This document shows, piece after piece, positions 1 to 8,702 of a stretch of 64,000 bases of DNA; position 1 is the first letter of the stretch, and each line of letters opens with the position of its first letter. Under the pieces are notes generated by a model. That model was not told where the DNA came from. It worked only from the letters and a program-made list of their open reading frames with translations, and did not search any database. Source of the stretch: DASXMT01 sp036521415 (lineage in GTDB: Bacteria; Actinomycetota; Acidimicrobiia; Acidimicrobiales; RAAP-2); contig DATDHU010000125.1 of assembly GCA_036521415.1 (NCBI GenBank), positions 38,627 to 102,626 on the forward strand, in the 5' to 3' direction. Made by a program: the position numbers and the translations under genes.

Positions 1-729
1 CGCGTGTCGGCCGACCTGGTCCGGTACCACCAGACCGGCGTCGCCAGCGGCTGGGTCGAGCGGGACGGCGAACGGACCGAGGTCTCACCGGACACCTGGG
101 TCGCCACCCGCGACCATTCCTGGGGGGTGCGCTACGACGTCGGTCCCCCGCCGGCGGATCGCAAGCAGACGAGCGCCTTCCCCGCCGGCGTGGGCTTCAT
201 GATGATCTGGTGCCCCGCCCTGATGGAACGTCCCGACGGCACCCGGTACGCGCTCCATCTTCACTTCACCCTCGTCCAGATGCCCGGCGTCGCCCAGAAG
301 ACGGTGACCGCGGGCGTCGAGCACCCCGACGGTCGGGTCGATCCCATCGTCGACCTCGTCCCGTCGCTCCGGTTCGATCCGGCCAACCGCCGCCTGCTCG
401 GCGGCACCGTCACCGCGGTGATGGCTGACGGCGGCGAACGACCGATCCAGATCGAAGTGCTGGGCGATACCGGCATCCAGCTCGGGGCGGGGCTGTACTT
501 CGGGTTGGACGGGCACCATCACGGCGAATGGCGCGGCGAGCTCCACCTGGACGGCGAGCGCATCGAGGACTGCCGGCCCGCCGACGTGGCCCGCCGGTTA
601 CACCAGATCCGCGACACCACCGTGCGGGTCCACGACCCGGTCGGGGGTGGCTCCGGTTGGGGCAACTGCCAACCGATCGCCGCCGGGCCCTGGCCCGATC
701 TCGGCCTGGCCGACGATCCATGGATGTAG
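1..729 (+). CDS. Conserved hypothetical protein, C-terminal part (5' end outside window)
   Basis: The reading frame is open from the left window edge, so about 242 residues of a longer protein are seen; the GTG at position 4 need not be the true start. It is rich in Trp, Gly and His, with a RDHSWGVR motif near residues 36-43 and a WRGELHLDGE stretch near residue 180, and looks beta-rich and soluble. From memory, proteins with an RDHSWG signature in actinobacterial lipid-catabolism loci belong to the DUF7064/DUF7065 pair, whose function is unknown; this assignment is tentative. No catalytic motif is evident. It lies on the same strand as the SDR that follows 75 bases later, and the two may be co-transcribed. 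Confidence 0.6.
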   Translation, partial: RVSADLVRYHQTGVASGWVERDGERTEVSPDTWVATRDHSWGVRYDVGPPPADRKQTSAFPAGVGFMMIWCPALMERPDGTRYALHLHFTLVQMPGVAQKTVTAGVEHPDGRVDPIVDLVPSLRFDPANRRLLGGTVTAVMADGGERPIQIEVLGDTGIQLGAGLYFGLDGHHHGEWRGELHLDGERIEDCRPADVARRLHQIRDTTVRVHDPVGGGSGWGNCQPIAAGPWPDLGLADDPWM

Positions 730-804
730 TGTTGCGCCGGATTGTCGGGGGCGGTACGCCCCAGAGACCGGCCGGAGACTCCGGCCGGAGAGAGGGGTGA
801 ACAG

Positions 805-1563
805 GTGGAGATCAAAGGCAAGTCGGCCATCGTCGTCGGGGGGGCCTCGGGCATGGCCCGGGCCACCGCTGAGCTGTTGCACCAACGCGGCGCATCAGTG
901 GCCATCGTCGACCTCCCCACTTCAGCCGGTGCCGAGGTGGCAGCCGGCCTCGAGGGCACCTTCCATCCCGTCGACGTCACCGACGAGGAGGCCGTCGAGC
1001 GGGTGCTGGCCGAGGCCACCGGTCAGCTGGGGGGCCTGCACATCGCGGTGAACACGGCCGGGGGCGGCGTGATCGGCCGCACCCTCACCAAGACGGGGCC
1101 CCACCCGATGGCCGAGTTCCGCCAGGTCATCGAGCTCAACCTCGTTGCCACCTTCAACCTGAACCGGCTCCAGGCCTCGGCCATGTCGACCAACGAGCCC
1201 GAAGACGGCGAGCGGGGCGTCATCATCAACACCTCCTCGATCGCGGCCTTCGAGGGCCAGATCGGACAGGTCGCCTATACCGCGGCCAAGGCGGGCATCG
1301 CCGGCATGGCCCTGACCATGGCCCGTGACCTCGGGAGCCTCGGGATCCGAGTGGTGGCCATCGCACCGAGCCTCTTCAGCACGGGGATCACCAAGGGCAT
1401 ACCCGACGAGTTCGCCGAGACCCTGACCAAGGACGCCGCATTCCCCAAGCGAATGGGACGACCCGAGGAATACGCCCGCCTGGCCGTGGCCATCGTGGAC
1501 AACCCCATGCTCAACGGCTCGACCATCCGCCTCGACGCCGGACAGCGCTTCGCCCCCAAGTAA
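805..1563 (+). CDS. SDR dehydrogenase, HSD10 / 3-hydroxyacyl-CoA dehydrogenase type II-like
   Basis: A 252-residue short-chain dehydrogenase from the GTG at 805, which follows a GAGAGGGGTG ribosome site; an upstream ATG at 742 in the same frame has no such site. The N-terminus has a nucleotide-binding VGGASGMA, with Ala in place of the last Gly of the usual pattern. The catalytic residues are Ser in NTSSIAAF and Tyr/Lys in VAYTAAK. GVIINTSSIAAFEGQIGQ and the ending NGSTIRLDAGQRFAPK are characteristic of the HSD17B10 family, which oxidises 3-hydroxyacyl-CoA and hydroxysteroids with NAD. The last 53 bases overlap the end of the convergent membrane-protein gene. The beta-oxidation role is inferred from the family and from the many acyl-CoA genes nearby. 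Confidence 0.88.
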   Translation: MEIKGKSAIVVGGASGMARATAELLHQRGASVAIVDLPTSAGAEVAAGLEGTFHPVDVTDEEAVERVLAEATGQLGGLHIAVNTAGGGVIGRTLTKTGPHPMAEFRQVIELNLVATFNLNRLQASAMSTNEPEDGERGVIINTSSIAAFEGQIGQVAYTAAKAGIAGMALTMARDLGSLGIRVVAIAPSLFSTGITKGIPDEFAETLTKDAAFPKRMGRPEEYARLAVAIVDNPMLNGSTIRLDAGQRFAPK

Positions 1564-2179
1564 GCCGGGCCGCGGCGGGCTCGAGGTCGTCCCGATTGCT
1601 GAGCGACCGGGTCGCCACGACCGTGGTGACAACGACGGCCAGGGGCCACAGGGCCTGCGCCCCGGCTGCGGCCCGCTCGGCCAGGCCGCGGTGGGTACCG
1701 TGCAGCTCGAGGGCGAACCACGCCACGAGCCCGAGCATGACTACTGCCGCCGCGCCCGAGGCCACCGGGGTGAGCAACGGCGCCCGGGACCGCCGGCGAG
1801 CTGCGAACAACGGCCACGCAGCCAGCGTGGTGAAGGCCACGGTCGCCGCGACGGTGTGGGCCACGGAATTCCCGCGGGCCGGTTGGGGAAAGGTGGCAAC
1901 CAGTACCGTGGCCACGCCGCCGACAGCCAGTACGGCCCGCCCGGTCGGCCGCGCCGGCCGCAGCCCCACCGCCGTGACGACGTAGCAGGCACCCAGGCCG
2001 GCCAGCGCCGACGTCATGATCCAACGATCCCTGGCCCCCTCGGCCGCAAGCGCGCTGATGGTGTCGCGAATCGGGCTGTAGGCCGACTGCTGTCTTTCTT
2101 CTGCGAGGACCAGGCCGGCCGCCAGCAGCGCCGGGGCGGCGGCCGCTGACACCCAGGCCCACCACGGGATTCGGTGCAC
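1511..2179 (-). CDS. DUF998-family integral membrane protein
   Basis: 222 residues with about six hydrophobic segments (roughly residues 7-25, 52-70, 80-96, 106-126, 134-156 and 170-190). The SPIRDTISALAAEG stretch after the first segment is the typical DUF998 signature (family of Pfam PF06197), and a conserved GNSVAHTVAA follows the third segment. Function is unknown; membrane location is predicted. The basic C-terminal tail of about 17 residues is encoded antisense to the end of the neighbouring SDR gene, so the true C-terminus is certain only if this overlap is tolerated. It is divergent from the P450 gene, with about 190 bases between the starts. Confidence 0.75.
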   Translation of the reverse strand: MHRIPWWAWVSAAAAPALLAAGLVLAEERQQSAYSPIRDTISALAAEGARDRWIMTSALAGLGACYVVTAVGLRPARPTGRAVLAVGGVATVLVATFPQPARGNSVAHTVAATVAFTTLAAWPLFAARRRSRAPLLTPVASGAAAVVMLGLVAWFALELHGTHRGLAERAAAGAQALWPLAVVVTTVVATRSLSNRDDLEPAAARLTWGRSAVRRRGGWSSR

Positions 2180-2369
2180 CGTGGGATCCTACGTGCCTGG
2201 GTCGGCGTCCACCGGTACCGGCCGGGCGGGCCCGACCCTCCACGACCTGAATGGCGTTGCCGTGGAGCTCATCGACCTGGGAGAGGGATGACACCGAGGT
2301 GGATACGGGGTTACGGTCGTGAACGACAGGACGGCGGGCACCGCCGCGATAACTGAGAGGAGCTGAGCC

Positions 2370-3623
2370 ATGACGGGCACGAGAGCTGAGGCCGACTTCG
2401 ACCATCAGTCGCTGGCCTGGCTGGCCGAGCGCCACAGCCACAATGCCGAGTTGCGCCAACAGTGTCCCGTGGTGTGGAACCAGCACTATGGCGGCTTCTG
2501 GTTCGTCACCGGCTACGACGAGGTGTCGGCGGTCTCCCGCGACAGCGAGACCTTCACCCCGCGCTTCGAGGAGTCTGCCTCCGATGGATTGCGCTACATC
2601 GGGATCATGGGCATCCCCCGAGGCGAAGGGATGCCGCCCATCGGCATCGCCGAGGCGGAGGGCGACCGCCACGCCGCCCTCCGGCGGACCATCAACCCGT
2701 TCATGCTCCCGCCGGCCGTCGCCGAGGACCGGCCGTTCTTGGAGCGGACCGCGTCCTGGTTCTTGGACCAGAAGATCGCCGACGGGCAGATGGACATGGT
2801 GCACGATTTCACCAACCCGGTGCCCGCACTGTGGACCATGCGGATGCTCGACCTGCCACTGCAGGGTTGGGAGCGATTCGCCGACTACTTCCATGCCAGC
2901 GCCGCCTACGGCCAGGAGACCGACGAGTACAAGCGGGCGGTGAGCCACACGCCGGAGATGGTCGCCGAGGTAACCGAAACGATCGAGGAGCGCCGGGCGC
3001 GACCGGGCGACGACCTGTTGTCCCGATTGGCGGCCATGGAGGTCAGGGGAGACACGCTCGGCAACGACGACCTGATCGCCGTAATCTGGAACCTCATCGG
3101 CGGAGGGCTCGACACCACCACCTCGTTGACCTCCCTGGCCCTCATCCATCTGGCCGAGCACCCCGACCTGCGCAAACGACTGGTGGCCGATCCCAACCTG
3201 CTGCTGCCGGCCTGCGAGGAGTTCCTGCGCTGGACGTCGATCAACGAGACGCTGACCCGGACCTGTACCAAGGACACCGAGCTGGGGGGCCAGGAGGTCA
3301 AACGAGGCGACTTCGTGATGATGAGCTGGCTCGGCGCCAACTTCGACCCCTCTGTCTTCGACCGCCCGGACGACGTGGACATCGATCGGAGCCCGAATCC
3401 GCACCTCGCCTTCGGAGTCGGCGCCCACCGGTGCATCGGACTGCACGTGGCTCGTACCCTGTTCGACGTCATGCTCCGCGAGATCCTCACTCGGATACCC
3501 GAGTACCGGGTGGACCTGGAGGCCACGCAGTACTACCAGGGCAACCCGGAGCTGACCGGCGCGGTGAGGATGCCGGTGACGTTCGCGCCGGGCCTCCCGA
3601 TCGGAGCCGAACGGCCGTACTGA
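2370..3623 (+). CDS. Cytochrome P450
   Basis: 417 residues, normal for a soluble bacterial P450. The oxygen-activation helix is GGGLDTTT near residues 244-251, the K-helix ExxR is EFLR, and the heme loop FGVGAHRCIG places the thiolate ligand at about Cys355. A GAGGAG ribosome site lies just before the ATG. P450s hydroxylate C-H bonds using electrons from ferredoxin; no ferredoxin or reductase gene is visible in the window, so partners must lie elsewhere. The gene precedes a luciferase-like oxidoreductase by 60 bases on the same strand. The fold resembles the CYP125/CYP142/CYP268-like group seen in steroid and terpene degraders, but the substrate cannot be assigned. Confidence 0.95.
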   Translation: MTGTRAEADFDHQSLAWLAERHSHNAELRQQCPVVWNQHYGGFWFVTGYDEVSAVSRDSETFTPRFEESASDGLRYIGIMGIPRGEGMPPIGIAEAEGDRHAALRRTINPFMLPPAVAEDRPFLERTASWFLDQKIADGQMDMVHDFTNPVPALWTMRMLDLPLQGWERFADYFHASAAYGQETDEYKRAVSHTPEMVAEVTETIEERRARPGDDLLSRLAAMEVRGDTLGNDDLIAVIWNLIGGGLDTTTSLTSLALIHLAEHPDLRKRLVADPNLLLPACEEFLRWTSINETLTRTCTKDTELGGQEVKRGDFVMMSWLGANFDPSVFDRPDDVDIDRSPNPHLAFGVGAHRCIGLHVARTLFDVMLREILTRIPEYRVDLEATQYYQGNPELTGAVRMPVTFAPGLPIGAERPY

Positions 3624-3670
3624 TGGCCCGGCCCGGCCGACACGGCTCCGCAGGTCCGGGGCCGGACGGG

Positions 3671-3676
3671 TAGATT
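3671..3676 (+). promoter_or_regulatory. Probable -10 element of a leaderless promoter
   Basis: TAGATT ends exactly 7 bases before the ATG at 3684, and there is no Shine-Dalgarno sequence between them. A TANNNT element at this distance is the usual actinobacterial arrangement for transcripts that begin at the start codon. No clear -35 is seen. Confidence 0.45.
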
Positions 3677-3683
3677 CGGACCC

Positions 3684-4556
3684 ATGCGGATCGGCGTAAC
3701 GTTTCCCCAGACAGAGTTGGGCGGCGATCCCGACACGGTGCGGACCTATGCCTCCACGGTGGAGGAGCTCGGCTACACCCACGTCGTCGTCTACGACCAC
3801 GTCGTGGGCGCCGACCCCTCGGTGCACAAGGGATGGTCCGGCCCCTACGACGTCGACACCACGTTCCACGAGCCCCTGGTGCTGTTCGGCTTCCTGGCCG
3901 GCATCACCTCGCTCGAGCTGGTCACCGGGATCGTGATCCTCCCGCAACGGCCAACGGCCCTCGTGGCCAAACAGGCGGCGGAGGTCGACCTACTCTGCAA
4001 GGGTCGGCTCCGACTGGGGGTGGGGCTCGGTTGGAACGCGGTCGAGTACGAGGCCCTGGGCCAGGACTTCTCCACCCGGGGCCACCGTGTCGACGAACAG
4101 GTCCCCCTGCTGAGGCGGCTCTGGACCGAGCGCAGTGTGACCTACCACGGGCGATTCGAGCAGGTCACCGGTGCGGGCATCGCCCCGCTGCCGGTACAGC
4201 GTCCGATCCCGGTCTGGTTCGGCGCTGCCTCGCCGCCGGCCTATGCCCGCGTCGGCCGCTTGGCCGACGGATGGCTGCCCATGTTCGGGCCCGGCCGACG
4301 ATTCGACGAGGCACGGTCGATGATCGACGCGGCCGCCCGTCAGGCGGGCCGTGACCCGGCCAGCATCGGGATAGAAACGCGGGTCCCCTGGGGCCAGGGG
4401 GCATCAGAGGTGGCTGAGCAGATCGCTGCCTGGCGGGACGCGGGGGCGAGCCACGTGAGCATCAACACGATGGGCGCCGGGTTCGGGTCAGTGGAACAGC
4501 ATCTCGACGCCCTCGAGCAGGTCGCCGCGCTGGCCCTGCCTGCCAGGCGGTCCTGA
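3684..4556 (+). CDS. LLM-class F420-dependent oxidoreductase
   Basis: 290-residue TIM-barrel protein of the luciferase-like monooxygenase family. MRIGVTFPQTELGGD at the N-terminus, VVYDHVVGAD, the LVTGIVILPQRP segment and GRLRLGVGLGWNAVEYEALG are typical of the actinobacterial F420-dependent group (TIGR03619-type). IPVWFGAASPPAYARVGRLADGWLP gives the C-terminal barrel signature. Likely role: a hydride transfer or Baeyer-Villiger-type step on a ketone or alcohol; the cofactor (F420 versus FMN) is inferred from subfamily resemblance. Translation probably begins on a leaderless transcript. The gene is followed by three tandem hairpin repeats before a convergent ABC transporter operon. Confidence 0.88.
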   Translation: MRIGVTFPQTELGGDPDTVRTYASTVEELGYTHVVVYDHVVGADPSVHKGWSGPYDVDTTFHEPLVLFGFLAGITSLELVTGIVILPQRPTALVAKQAAEVDLLCKGRLRLGVGLGWNAVEYEALGQDFSTRGHRVDEQVPLLRRLWTERSVTYHGRFEQVTGAGIAPLPVQRPIPVWFGAASPPAYARVGRLADGWLPMFGPGRRFDEARSMIDAAARQAGRDPASIGIETRVPWGQGASEVAEQIAAWRDAGASHVSINTMGAGFGSVEQHLDALEQVAALALPARRS

Positions 4557-4557
4557 C

Positions 4558-4641
4558 GGCGCCACCCACCGGGTGGGCTACACAGGGCGCCACCCACCGG
4601 GTGGGCTACGACAGGGCGCCACCCACCGGGTTGGCTACGAC
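4558..4641. repeat. Three tandem ~28-bp repeats with hairpin core between convergent genes
   Basis: Copies start at 4558, 4586 and 4615. Each reads GGCGCCACCCACCGGGTGGG or a near match, followed by CTAC; the third copy has one substitution (GGGTTGG). Each contains an inverted repeat CCACCC-ACC-GGGTGG. The array fills the gap between the stop codons of the luciferase-like gene and the ABC permease, and the CTA of the third copy supplies the permease stop codon. A bidirectional terminator or slipped-strand duplication is plausible; there is no T-tract. Confidence 0.75.
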
Positions 4642-5468
4642 GTGGTCTCGTTGTAGCGGCGTACGGAGAGATAGCCGAACACCACGGCGATCCCCACCGT
4701 CCAGATCAGCGACACGACCACGAGGAAGGTGGTGCTCTTCCCGTTGAACAACGCCTGACGCTGTGCGGGCGTGACGGTGCCAAGGGTGAGGTCCCGCACG
4801 GCGTTGATGACGATGGTCACCGGATTGTGGTTGGCGAACGTCTGCAACCAGGTCGGCATGGTGGAGGTGGGCACGAAGGCGCTGCTGGCAAACGTCAGCG
4901 GGAAGATGAGCGGGAAGGTGGCGGCGTTGACCGCCTGGGAACTGCTGGCATATAGGCCGACCAGGGCGAAGAGCAGCGACGTGGCGACGCTGAACGCCAA
5001 CAGGATGGAAAAGCCGAAGAGGAGCCCGGGCACACTGTGCGGTCGGAACCCCACGACCAGCCCGACGATGACGATGATGAACAGCCCGACGAGGTTGCTC
5101 AGGGCCACAGCGGCCACTTGACCCACGAGCACAGCGCTGCGGGCCATGGGCAGCGAGCGGAGCCGGTCGACGAAGCCCTTGCTGCGGTCCTCGGCCAGGG
5201 CGAAGCCGGAGTTGCCCGAGGTGAAGATGGCCGTCTGGACGGCGATGCCCGGAATCAGGTAGTTGACGTAGTTGATATCCCCCAGCCCCCTGATCGCACC
5301 GCCGAAGACGTACCGGAAGAGGAGCGTGAACATGATCGGCGATATCAGGGTGAACACCACCTGGTCAGGGGCCCGCAGCATCCGCCGGACGTCCCGGACG
5401 GCCATGGCCCATGCGTCGCCGATGGCACGCCCGAACCCGGTGCCGGGCATGGCGGCAATTGCGGTCAT
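4635..5468 (-). CDS. ABC-2 type transporter permease (DrrB-like)
   Basis: 277 residues from the ATG at 5468, which overlaps the stop of the ATPase gene by 4 nt (ATGA), so the two are translationally coupled. Long open frame upstream of this ATG is the shadow of the ATPase gene. About six membrane segments are visible, starting near residue 38 with VFTLISPIMFTLLFRYVFGG and ending with a segment before the C-terminal SVRRYNE. The NHNPVTIVINAVRDL motif in the last third is typical of ABC-2 exporters of the daunorubicin-resistance type. It should export a hydrophobic compound using the partner ATPase. Its stop codon lies inside the third tandem repeat. Confidence 0.92.
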   Translation of the reverse strand: MTAIAAMPGTGFGRAIGDAWAMAVRDVRRMLRAPDQVVFTLISPIMFTLLFRYVFGGAIRGLGDINYVNYLIPGIAVQTAIFTSGNSGFALAEDRSKGFVDRLRSLPMARSAVLVGQVAAVALSNLVGLFIIVIVGLVVGFRPHSVPGLLFGFSILLAFSVATSLLFALVGLYASSSQAVNAATFPLIFPLTFASSAFVPTSTMPTWLQTFANHNPVTIVINAVRDLTLGTVTPAQRQALFNGKSTTFLVVVSLIWTVGIAVVFGYLSVRRYNETTS

Positions 5469-6466
5469 CGGTCCCCTCGTCCAGTAGCGGTGGGCTCGTC
5501 GATAGACCGATCTCCGACGTCGACCTCGGGTGGCTGACCGGTCAGGGCCAGGAACACCTCGTCGAGGCTGGGCTGGCGGAGCTCGAGCGACGTGACCTCC
5601 AATTCGGTGTTCTCCAGCCGACGGACCACCTCGGCGGTGGTCGAGAGCCCGGTGGTGGTGGCCACCCGCACGGCCAGCCCGTCGATCACCGGTGCTTCGT
5701 CTCCGATGCCCGCCAGGCATCGGGCCGCCTGGGCGGCGGTGGCTTCGTCCGGGAGGATCACCTCGACGGCGGCACCGCCGAGCTTGGCCTTGAGTTGAGC
5801 CGAAGTGCCTTCGGCCAGGACCTTGCCATGGTCCACCACGCAGATCGAATCGGCCAGCCGATCGGCCTCCTCCAAGTACTGCGTGGTCAACAGCAGGGTG
5901 GTCCCGTCGGCGACCAGCCCGGCGATGACCGACCACAAGTCGATGCGGCTCCGAGGATCGAGCCCGGTGGTCGGCTCGTCGAGGAACAGCACCGGCGGAT
6001 GGGCGACCAGGGCGGCGGCGAGGTCGAGGCGCCGGCGCATTCCTCCCGAATAGGTCTTGAGCGGCCGCCGAGCGGCCTCGGCCAACCCGAACTGCTCCAG
6101 CAATTCATTGGCGCGCGGCTGCCGCGATCGCCGGGAGATGTGGTTGAGCCGGGCCACCAGGACCAGGTTCTCCAAGCCGGTGAGCCCCTCGTCGACCGCG
6201 GCGTACTGGCCAGCCAATGCCATCACCGTACGGGCCTTCCCGGGATTGGCCAGTACGTCGACGCCGGCCACCCGGGCGCTCCCCGAGTCCGGGGTCAACA
6301 GCGTGGTGAGGACCCGCACGGCTGTCGTCTTGCCCGCACCGTTGGGGCCGAGCAGCCCCAGCACGGTGCCCGTGGGTATCTCGAAGCTCACGCCTTTCAG
6401 CGCCTGCACGCCGCCCTTGAACGTCTTGACCAGGGAATCGACGACGACTGCCGGGCCCGTGGTCAC
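5465..6466 (-). CDS. ABC transporter ATP-binding protein (DrrA-like)
   Basis: 333 residues. Walker A is GPNGAGKTT (near residue 40), the signature is YSGGMRRRLDLA, Walker B is VLFLDEPTTGLD, and the switch region is LTTQYLEEADRLAD, where Gln replaces the usual His as in the DrrA daunorubicin/antibiotic resistance group. A C-terminal domain of about 100 residues ending LRQPSLDEVFLALTG is the DrrA-type extension. With the permease it forms an exporter, probably for a toxic hydrophobic substrate or intermediate (inference). It lies 52 bases downstream of the DUF1905 gene on the same strand and may belong to the tail of the long minus-strand operon. Confidence 0.95.
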   Translation of the reverse strand: MTTGPAVVVDSLVKTFKGGVQALKGVSFEIPTGTVLGLLGPNGAGKTTAVRVLTTLLTPDSGSARVAGVDVLANPGKARTVMALAGQYAAVDEGLTGLENLVLVARLNHISRRSRQPRANELLEQFGLAEAARRPLKTYSGGMRRRLDLAAALVAHPPVLFLDEPTTGLDPRSRIDLWSVIAGLVADGTTLLLTTQYLEEADRLADSICVVDHGKVLAEGTSAQLKAKLGGAAVEVILPDEATAAQAARCLAGIGDEAPVIDGLAVRVATTTGLSTTAEVVRRLENTELEVTSLELRQPSLDEVFLALTGQPPEVDVGDRSIDEPTATGRGDR

Positions 6467-6518
6467 GCCGGAAAGATACCGTACCGACAGCCTCGGCCGT
6501 GACGCGCTCCTGGCCGTG

Positions 6519-6803
6519 TCACCCGGATAGCCGTTCCTCCAGGTGGACGGTGACGGTGTCGCCCTCCTGCTTTCCGATCGCCCGCCGGAGCTCGCGCTTC
6601 ACCGGCAGCTTGTGGATTCGGTCACCCATCGCCATGAACGAGCTCCGGAACGGGTGCCCGTCAACCGTACCCCTGACCTTCACCAGCCCCCTGGTTCCGA
6701 AGAACTCGACTGAGTCGGGCATGACGACGTAGGTCCAGCCGCCCTGGTTGGGGCTCTTTTGCAGGGTGGCCACAAACTCCCTGTCGATCTCCATGGCGGT
6801 CAT
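6519..6803 (-). CDS. DUF1905-domain small protein
   Basis: 94 residues from the ATG at 6803, which has a GAGGAG ribosome site 3-4 bases upstream; the frame extends further upstream without such support. The pattern EFVATLQKSPNQGGWTYVVMP, VEFFGTRGLVKVRGTVDGHP and LPVKRELRRAIGKQEGDTV matches DUF1905, a small beta-barrel domain of unknown function often found alone or fused to YdeI-like domains. No catalytic residues are known. It stands between the SDR gene (192 bases upstream) and the ABC exporter. Confidence 0.8.
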   Translation of the reverse strand: MTAMEIDREFVATLQKSPNQGGWTYVVMPDSVEFFGTRGLVKVRGTVDGHPFRSSFMAMGDRIHKLPVKRELRRAIGKQEGDTVTVHLEERLSG

Positions 6804-6995
6804 TGCTCCTCGACGACCACGAACCCTTCTTCGTGGTGTTCCCACTGAGACGGCGCGACTGGGCCAAACTCATCGGTCTGCGGCGAAAGGTGGTCTCCGA
6901 ACCGGCACCGAGTCTCGACCAGACGCCGGATTCCGCCCGGCCGCGACCCCTTTCCCCTTGCGCCCGGGTCTACCTCGGCGCCCGACGACATCGTC

Positions 6996-7856
6996 TCAAG
7001 AGCTGCCGTCCGGTGGGAACTGAGCGAGCATGGTGGTGACGCGAGCCTCGACCGCCGAGCGCTCCCCGGGATGGGTGATGACCCAGAACTTGCCACCTCG
7101 GATTGCCTCCAGGACGCGCTGTGCCACCTGTGCCGGGGTCAAGCCGGTGGGACCGGTGAAGGAGTCGCGGATGGACAGGCGCACCGCCTCGGCTGACTCG
7201 CTTCGCTGCTCTGTCCCACGCGCCGAAGGACGCGACCGCTCGGACTCCATGACCCGGGTGTCGACCGAGCTCGGGCACAGCACGCTGACGCCGATGGGCA
7301 ACTCGGCGATTGCGAATTCCTGGCTCAGCGTCTCGGAGATCGACACCACGGCGGACTTGGTGGCCGCGTAGGGGCCGATGAAGGCAACGCCGCTCAACAG
7401 CCCGGCGATCGATGCCGTGTTGACGATGTGTGCCGGAGTGCCTTGCCGGCGGAGGACGGGCAGGAAGCTCTGGACGCCGTGGACGACGCCCCAGAGGTTG
7501 ACATCGAACACCCAACGCCAATCGTCGAGCGTCTGGTCCTGGATCAGGTTGAATGTCGACACGCCGGCGTTGTTGCAGAGCACATCGACGCGGCCGAACC
7601 GGGCCACCGTGCGCGCCGCCAGCTCCTCGACCGATGCGGCATCGGCCACATCGACGGTCAACGCCTCGGCCTCACCCCCACCGTCCCGAATAGCGGCAGC
7701 GACACCCTGTGCCTCCGGCCCGTCGACGTCGGCGACCACGACACTGGACCCTGCTTCGGCGAAGGCCGTGGCCAGGGCGCGCCCGATCCCGCTGGCCCCG
7801 CCCGTGACCACCGCTACCCGTCCCGGGCCGACCACGTCGTTCGCTGCATCCGTCAT
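6996..7856 (-). CDS. SDR family oxidoreductase
   Basis: 286 residues, classical SDR with an extended C-terminus. Cofactor motif TGGASGIGRA near residue 18, NNAG near residue 92, catalytic Ser in NTASIAG, and Tyr/Lys in YAATK. The D in VVADVDG after the second strand suggests NAD preference. The last 60 residues (PAQVAQRVLEAIRGGKFWVITHP) are like those of actinobacterial SDRs placed in lipid and terpenoid catabolic loci. ATG start with a GAGGAG-type site upstream. It lies 53 bases downstream of another SDR in the operon headed by the dehydrogenase/kinase pair, so it may interconvert a ketone and an alcohol in that pathway (inference). Confidence 0.9.
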   Translation of the reverse strand: MTDAANDVVGPGRVAVVTGGASGIGRALATAFAEAGSSVVVADVDGPEAQGVAAAIRDGGGEAEALTVDVADAASVEELAARTVARFGRVDVLCNNAGVSTFNLIQDQTLDDWRWVFDVNLWGVVHGVQSFLPVLRRQGTPAHIVNTASIAGLLSGVAFIGPYAATKSAVVSISETLSQEFAIAELPIGVSVLCPSSVDTRVMESERSRPSARGTEQRSESAEAVRLSIRDSFTGPTGLTPAQVAQRVLEAIRGGKFWVITHPGERSAVEARVTTMLAQFPPDGSS

Positions 7857-7909
7857 TGCTGGCTCCTCCTTCGCTCACTTGGTAGTCGTCGTGGGCACTC
7901 GCCAGGTGC

Positions 7910-8659
7910 TCAGCCGCCGTCCAGCACGACCAAGTCACCAGTCAGGTAGGACGACGCATCGCTGGCCAGGTAGAGCGCCGTCCCCACGATCTCGTCGGCC
8001 GAGGCGATCCGGCCCAGGCTGATGCGTGACGCCATCTCGGCTCGCGCCGCGTCCGACGGCATCGAGCTGTGAAAGCTATCGGTGTGGAAGGTGCCGCAGA
8101 CGATGGCGTTGACCCGGATGCCTCTCGGGCCTAACTCCTGGGCCGCCGCCTTGGTCAGTGCGTTCAGCCCCGCCTTGGCCGCGGCGTAGACGACAGTGAA
8201 CGGGGACGGGTGCAGTGCGGCCTTGGAGCTGATGTTGATCACCGATCCGCCAGGCGGCATGTGCTCGACGGCCAGGGCCGTGAGGCGCAGTGGGCCGCGG
8301 AGGTTCACTGCGATCGTCTTGTCGAACAGCTCGGCGGTGACCCCCAGCAGCGAGGGCGGGACGGGCGCGATGCCGGCGTTGTTGACCAGGACGTCGATCC
8401 GCCCGAACTGAGCGACGGCCGTGGCCACCAGAGCCCCACACTGGTCCCAGTCGCCGACATGGCAGCGCACCGGTAGGGCCTGGCCTCCCTTGGCCCGGAT
8501 CTCGTCGGCCACCTGCTCGCACTGCTCAAGGTTGCGGCTGGCCACGACCACGTCCGCGCCGGCCTCGGCGAACCCCAAGGCCATGGCCCGACCCAATCCC
8601 TTACTGCCACCGGTGACGACGACCGCCTTCCCGGTGGCGCTCAGGCTGGGGATGGTCAC
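7910..8659 (-). CDS. SDR family oxidoreductase
   Basis: 249 residues from GTG at 8659; the frame stays open to 8761, but that part overlaps the upstream oxidoreductase and does not look SDR-like. No good ribosome site is seen, so the start is uncertain. Motifs: TGGSKGLGRAMA, NNAGIAP, catalytic Ser in INISSKAALHP, Tyr/Lys in YAAAK, and the C-terminal SSYLTGDLVVLDGG typical of FabG-like enzymes. Arg in VVASRNLEQ suggests NADPH. In a pathway analogous to bacterial levulinate catabolism, an SDR (LvaD) reduces the 4-keto-acyl-CoA to the 4-hydroxy form that the kinase then uses; either SDR of this operon could play that part (inference). Confidence 0.88.
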   Translation of the reverse strand: MTIPSLSATGKAVVVTGGSKGLGRAMALGFAEAGADVVVASRNLEQCEQVADEIRAKGGQALPVRCHVGDWDQCGALVATAVAQFGRIDVLVNNAGIAPVPPSLLGVTAELFDKTIAVNLRGPLRLTALAVEHMPPGGSVINISSKAALHPSPFTVVYAAAKAGLNALTKAAAQELGPRGIRVNAIVCGTFHTDSFHSSMPSDAARAEMASRISLGRIASADEIVGTALYLASDASSYLTGDLVVLDGG

Positions 8660-8702
8660 TGCCGTGCGCCCGCAGCGGCGACGTGGTGGGCGATGCCTTC
8701 GG

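Noticed and set aside
1275..3947. Open frame of about 890 codons on the minus strand
   Set aside because: It runs antisense through the SDR, membrane protein and P450 genes, has no homology-like motifs and is Arg/His-rich, as expected for a GC-rich shadow frame. Only the 1511-2179 frame on that strand looks real.
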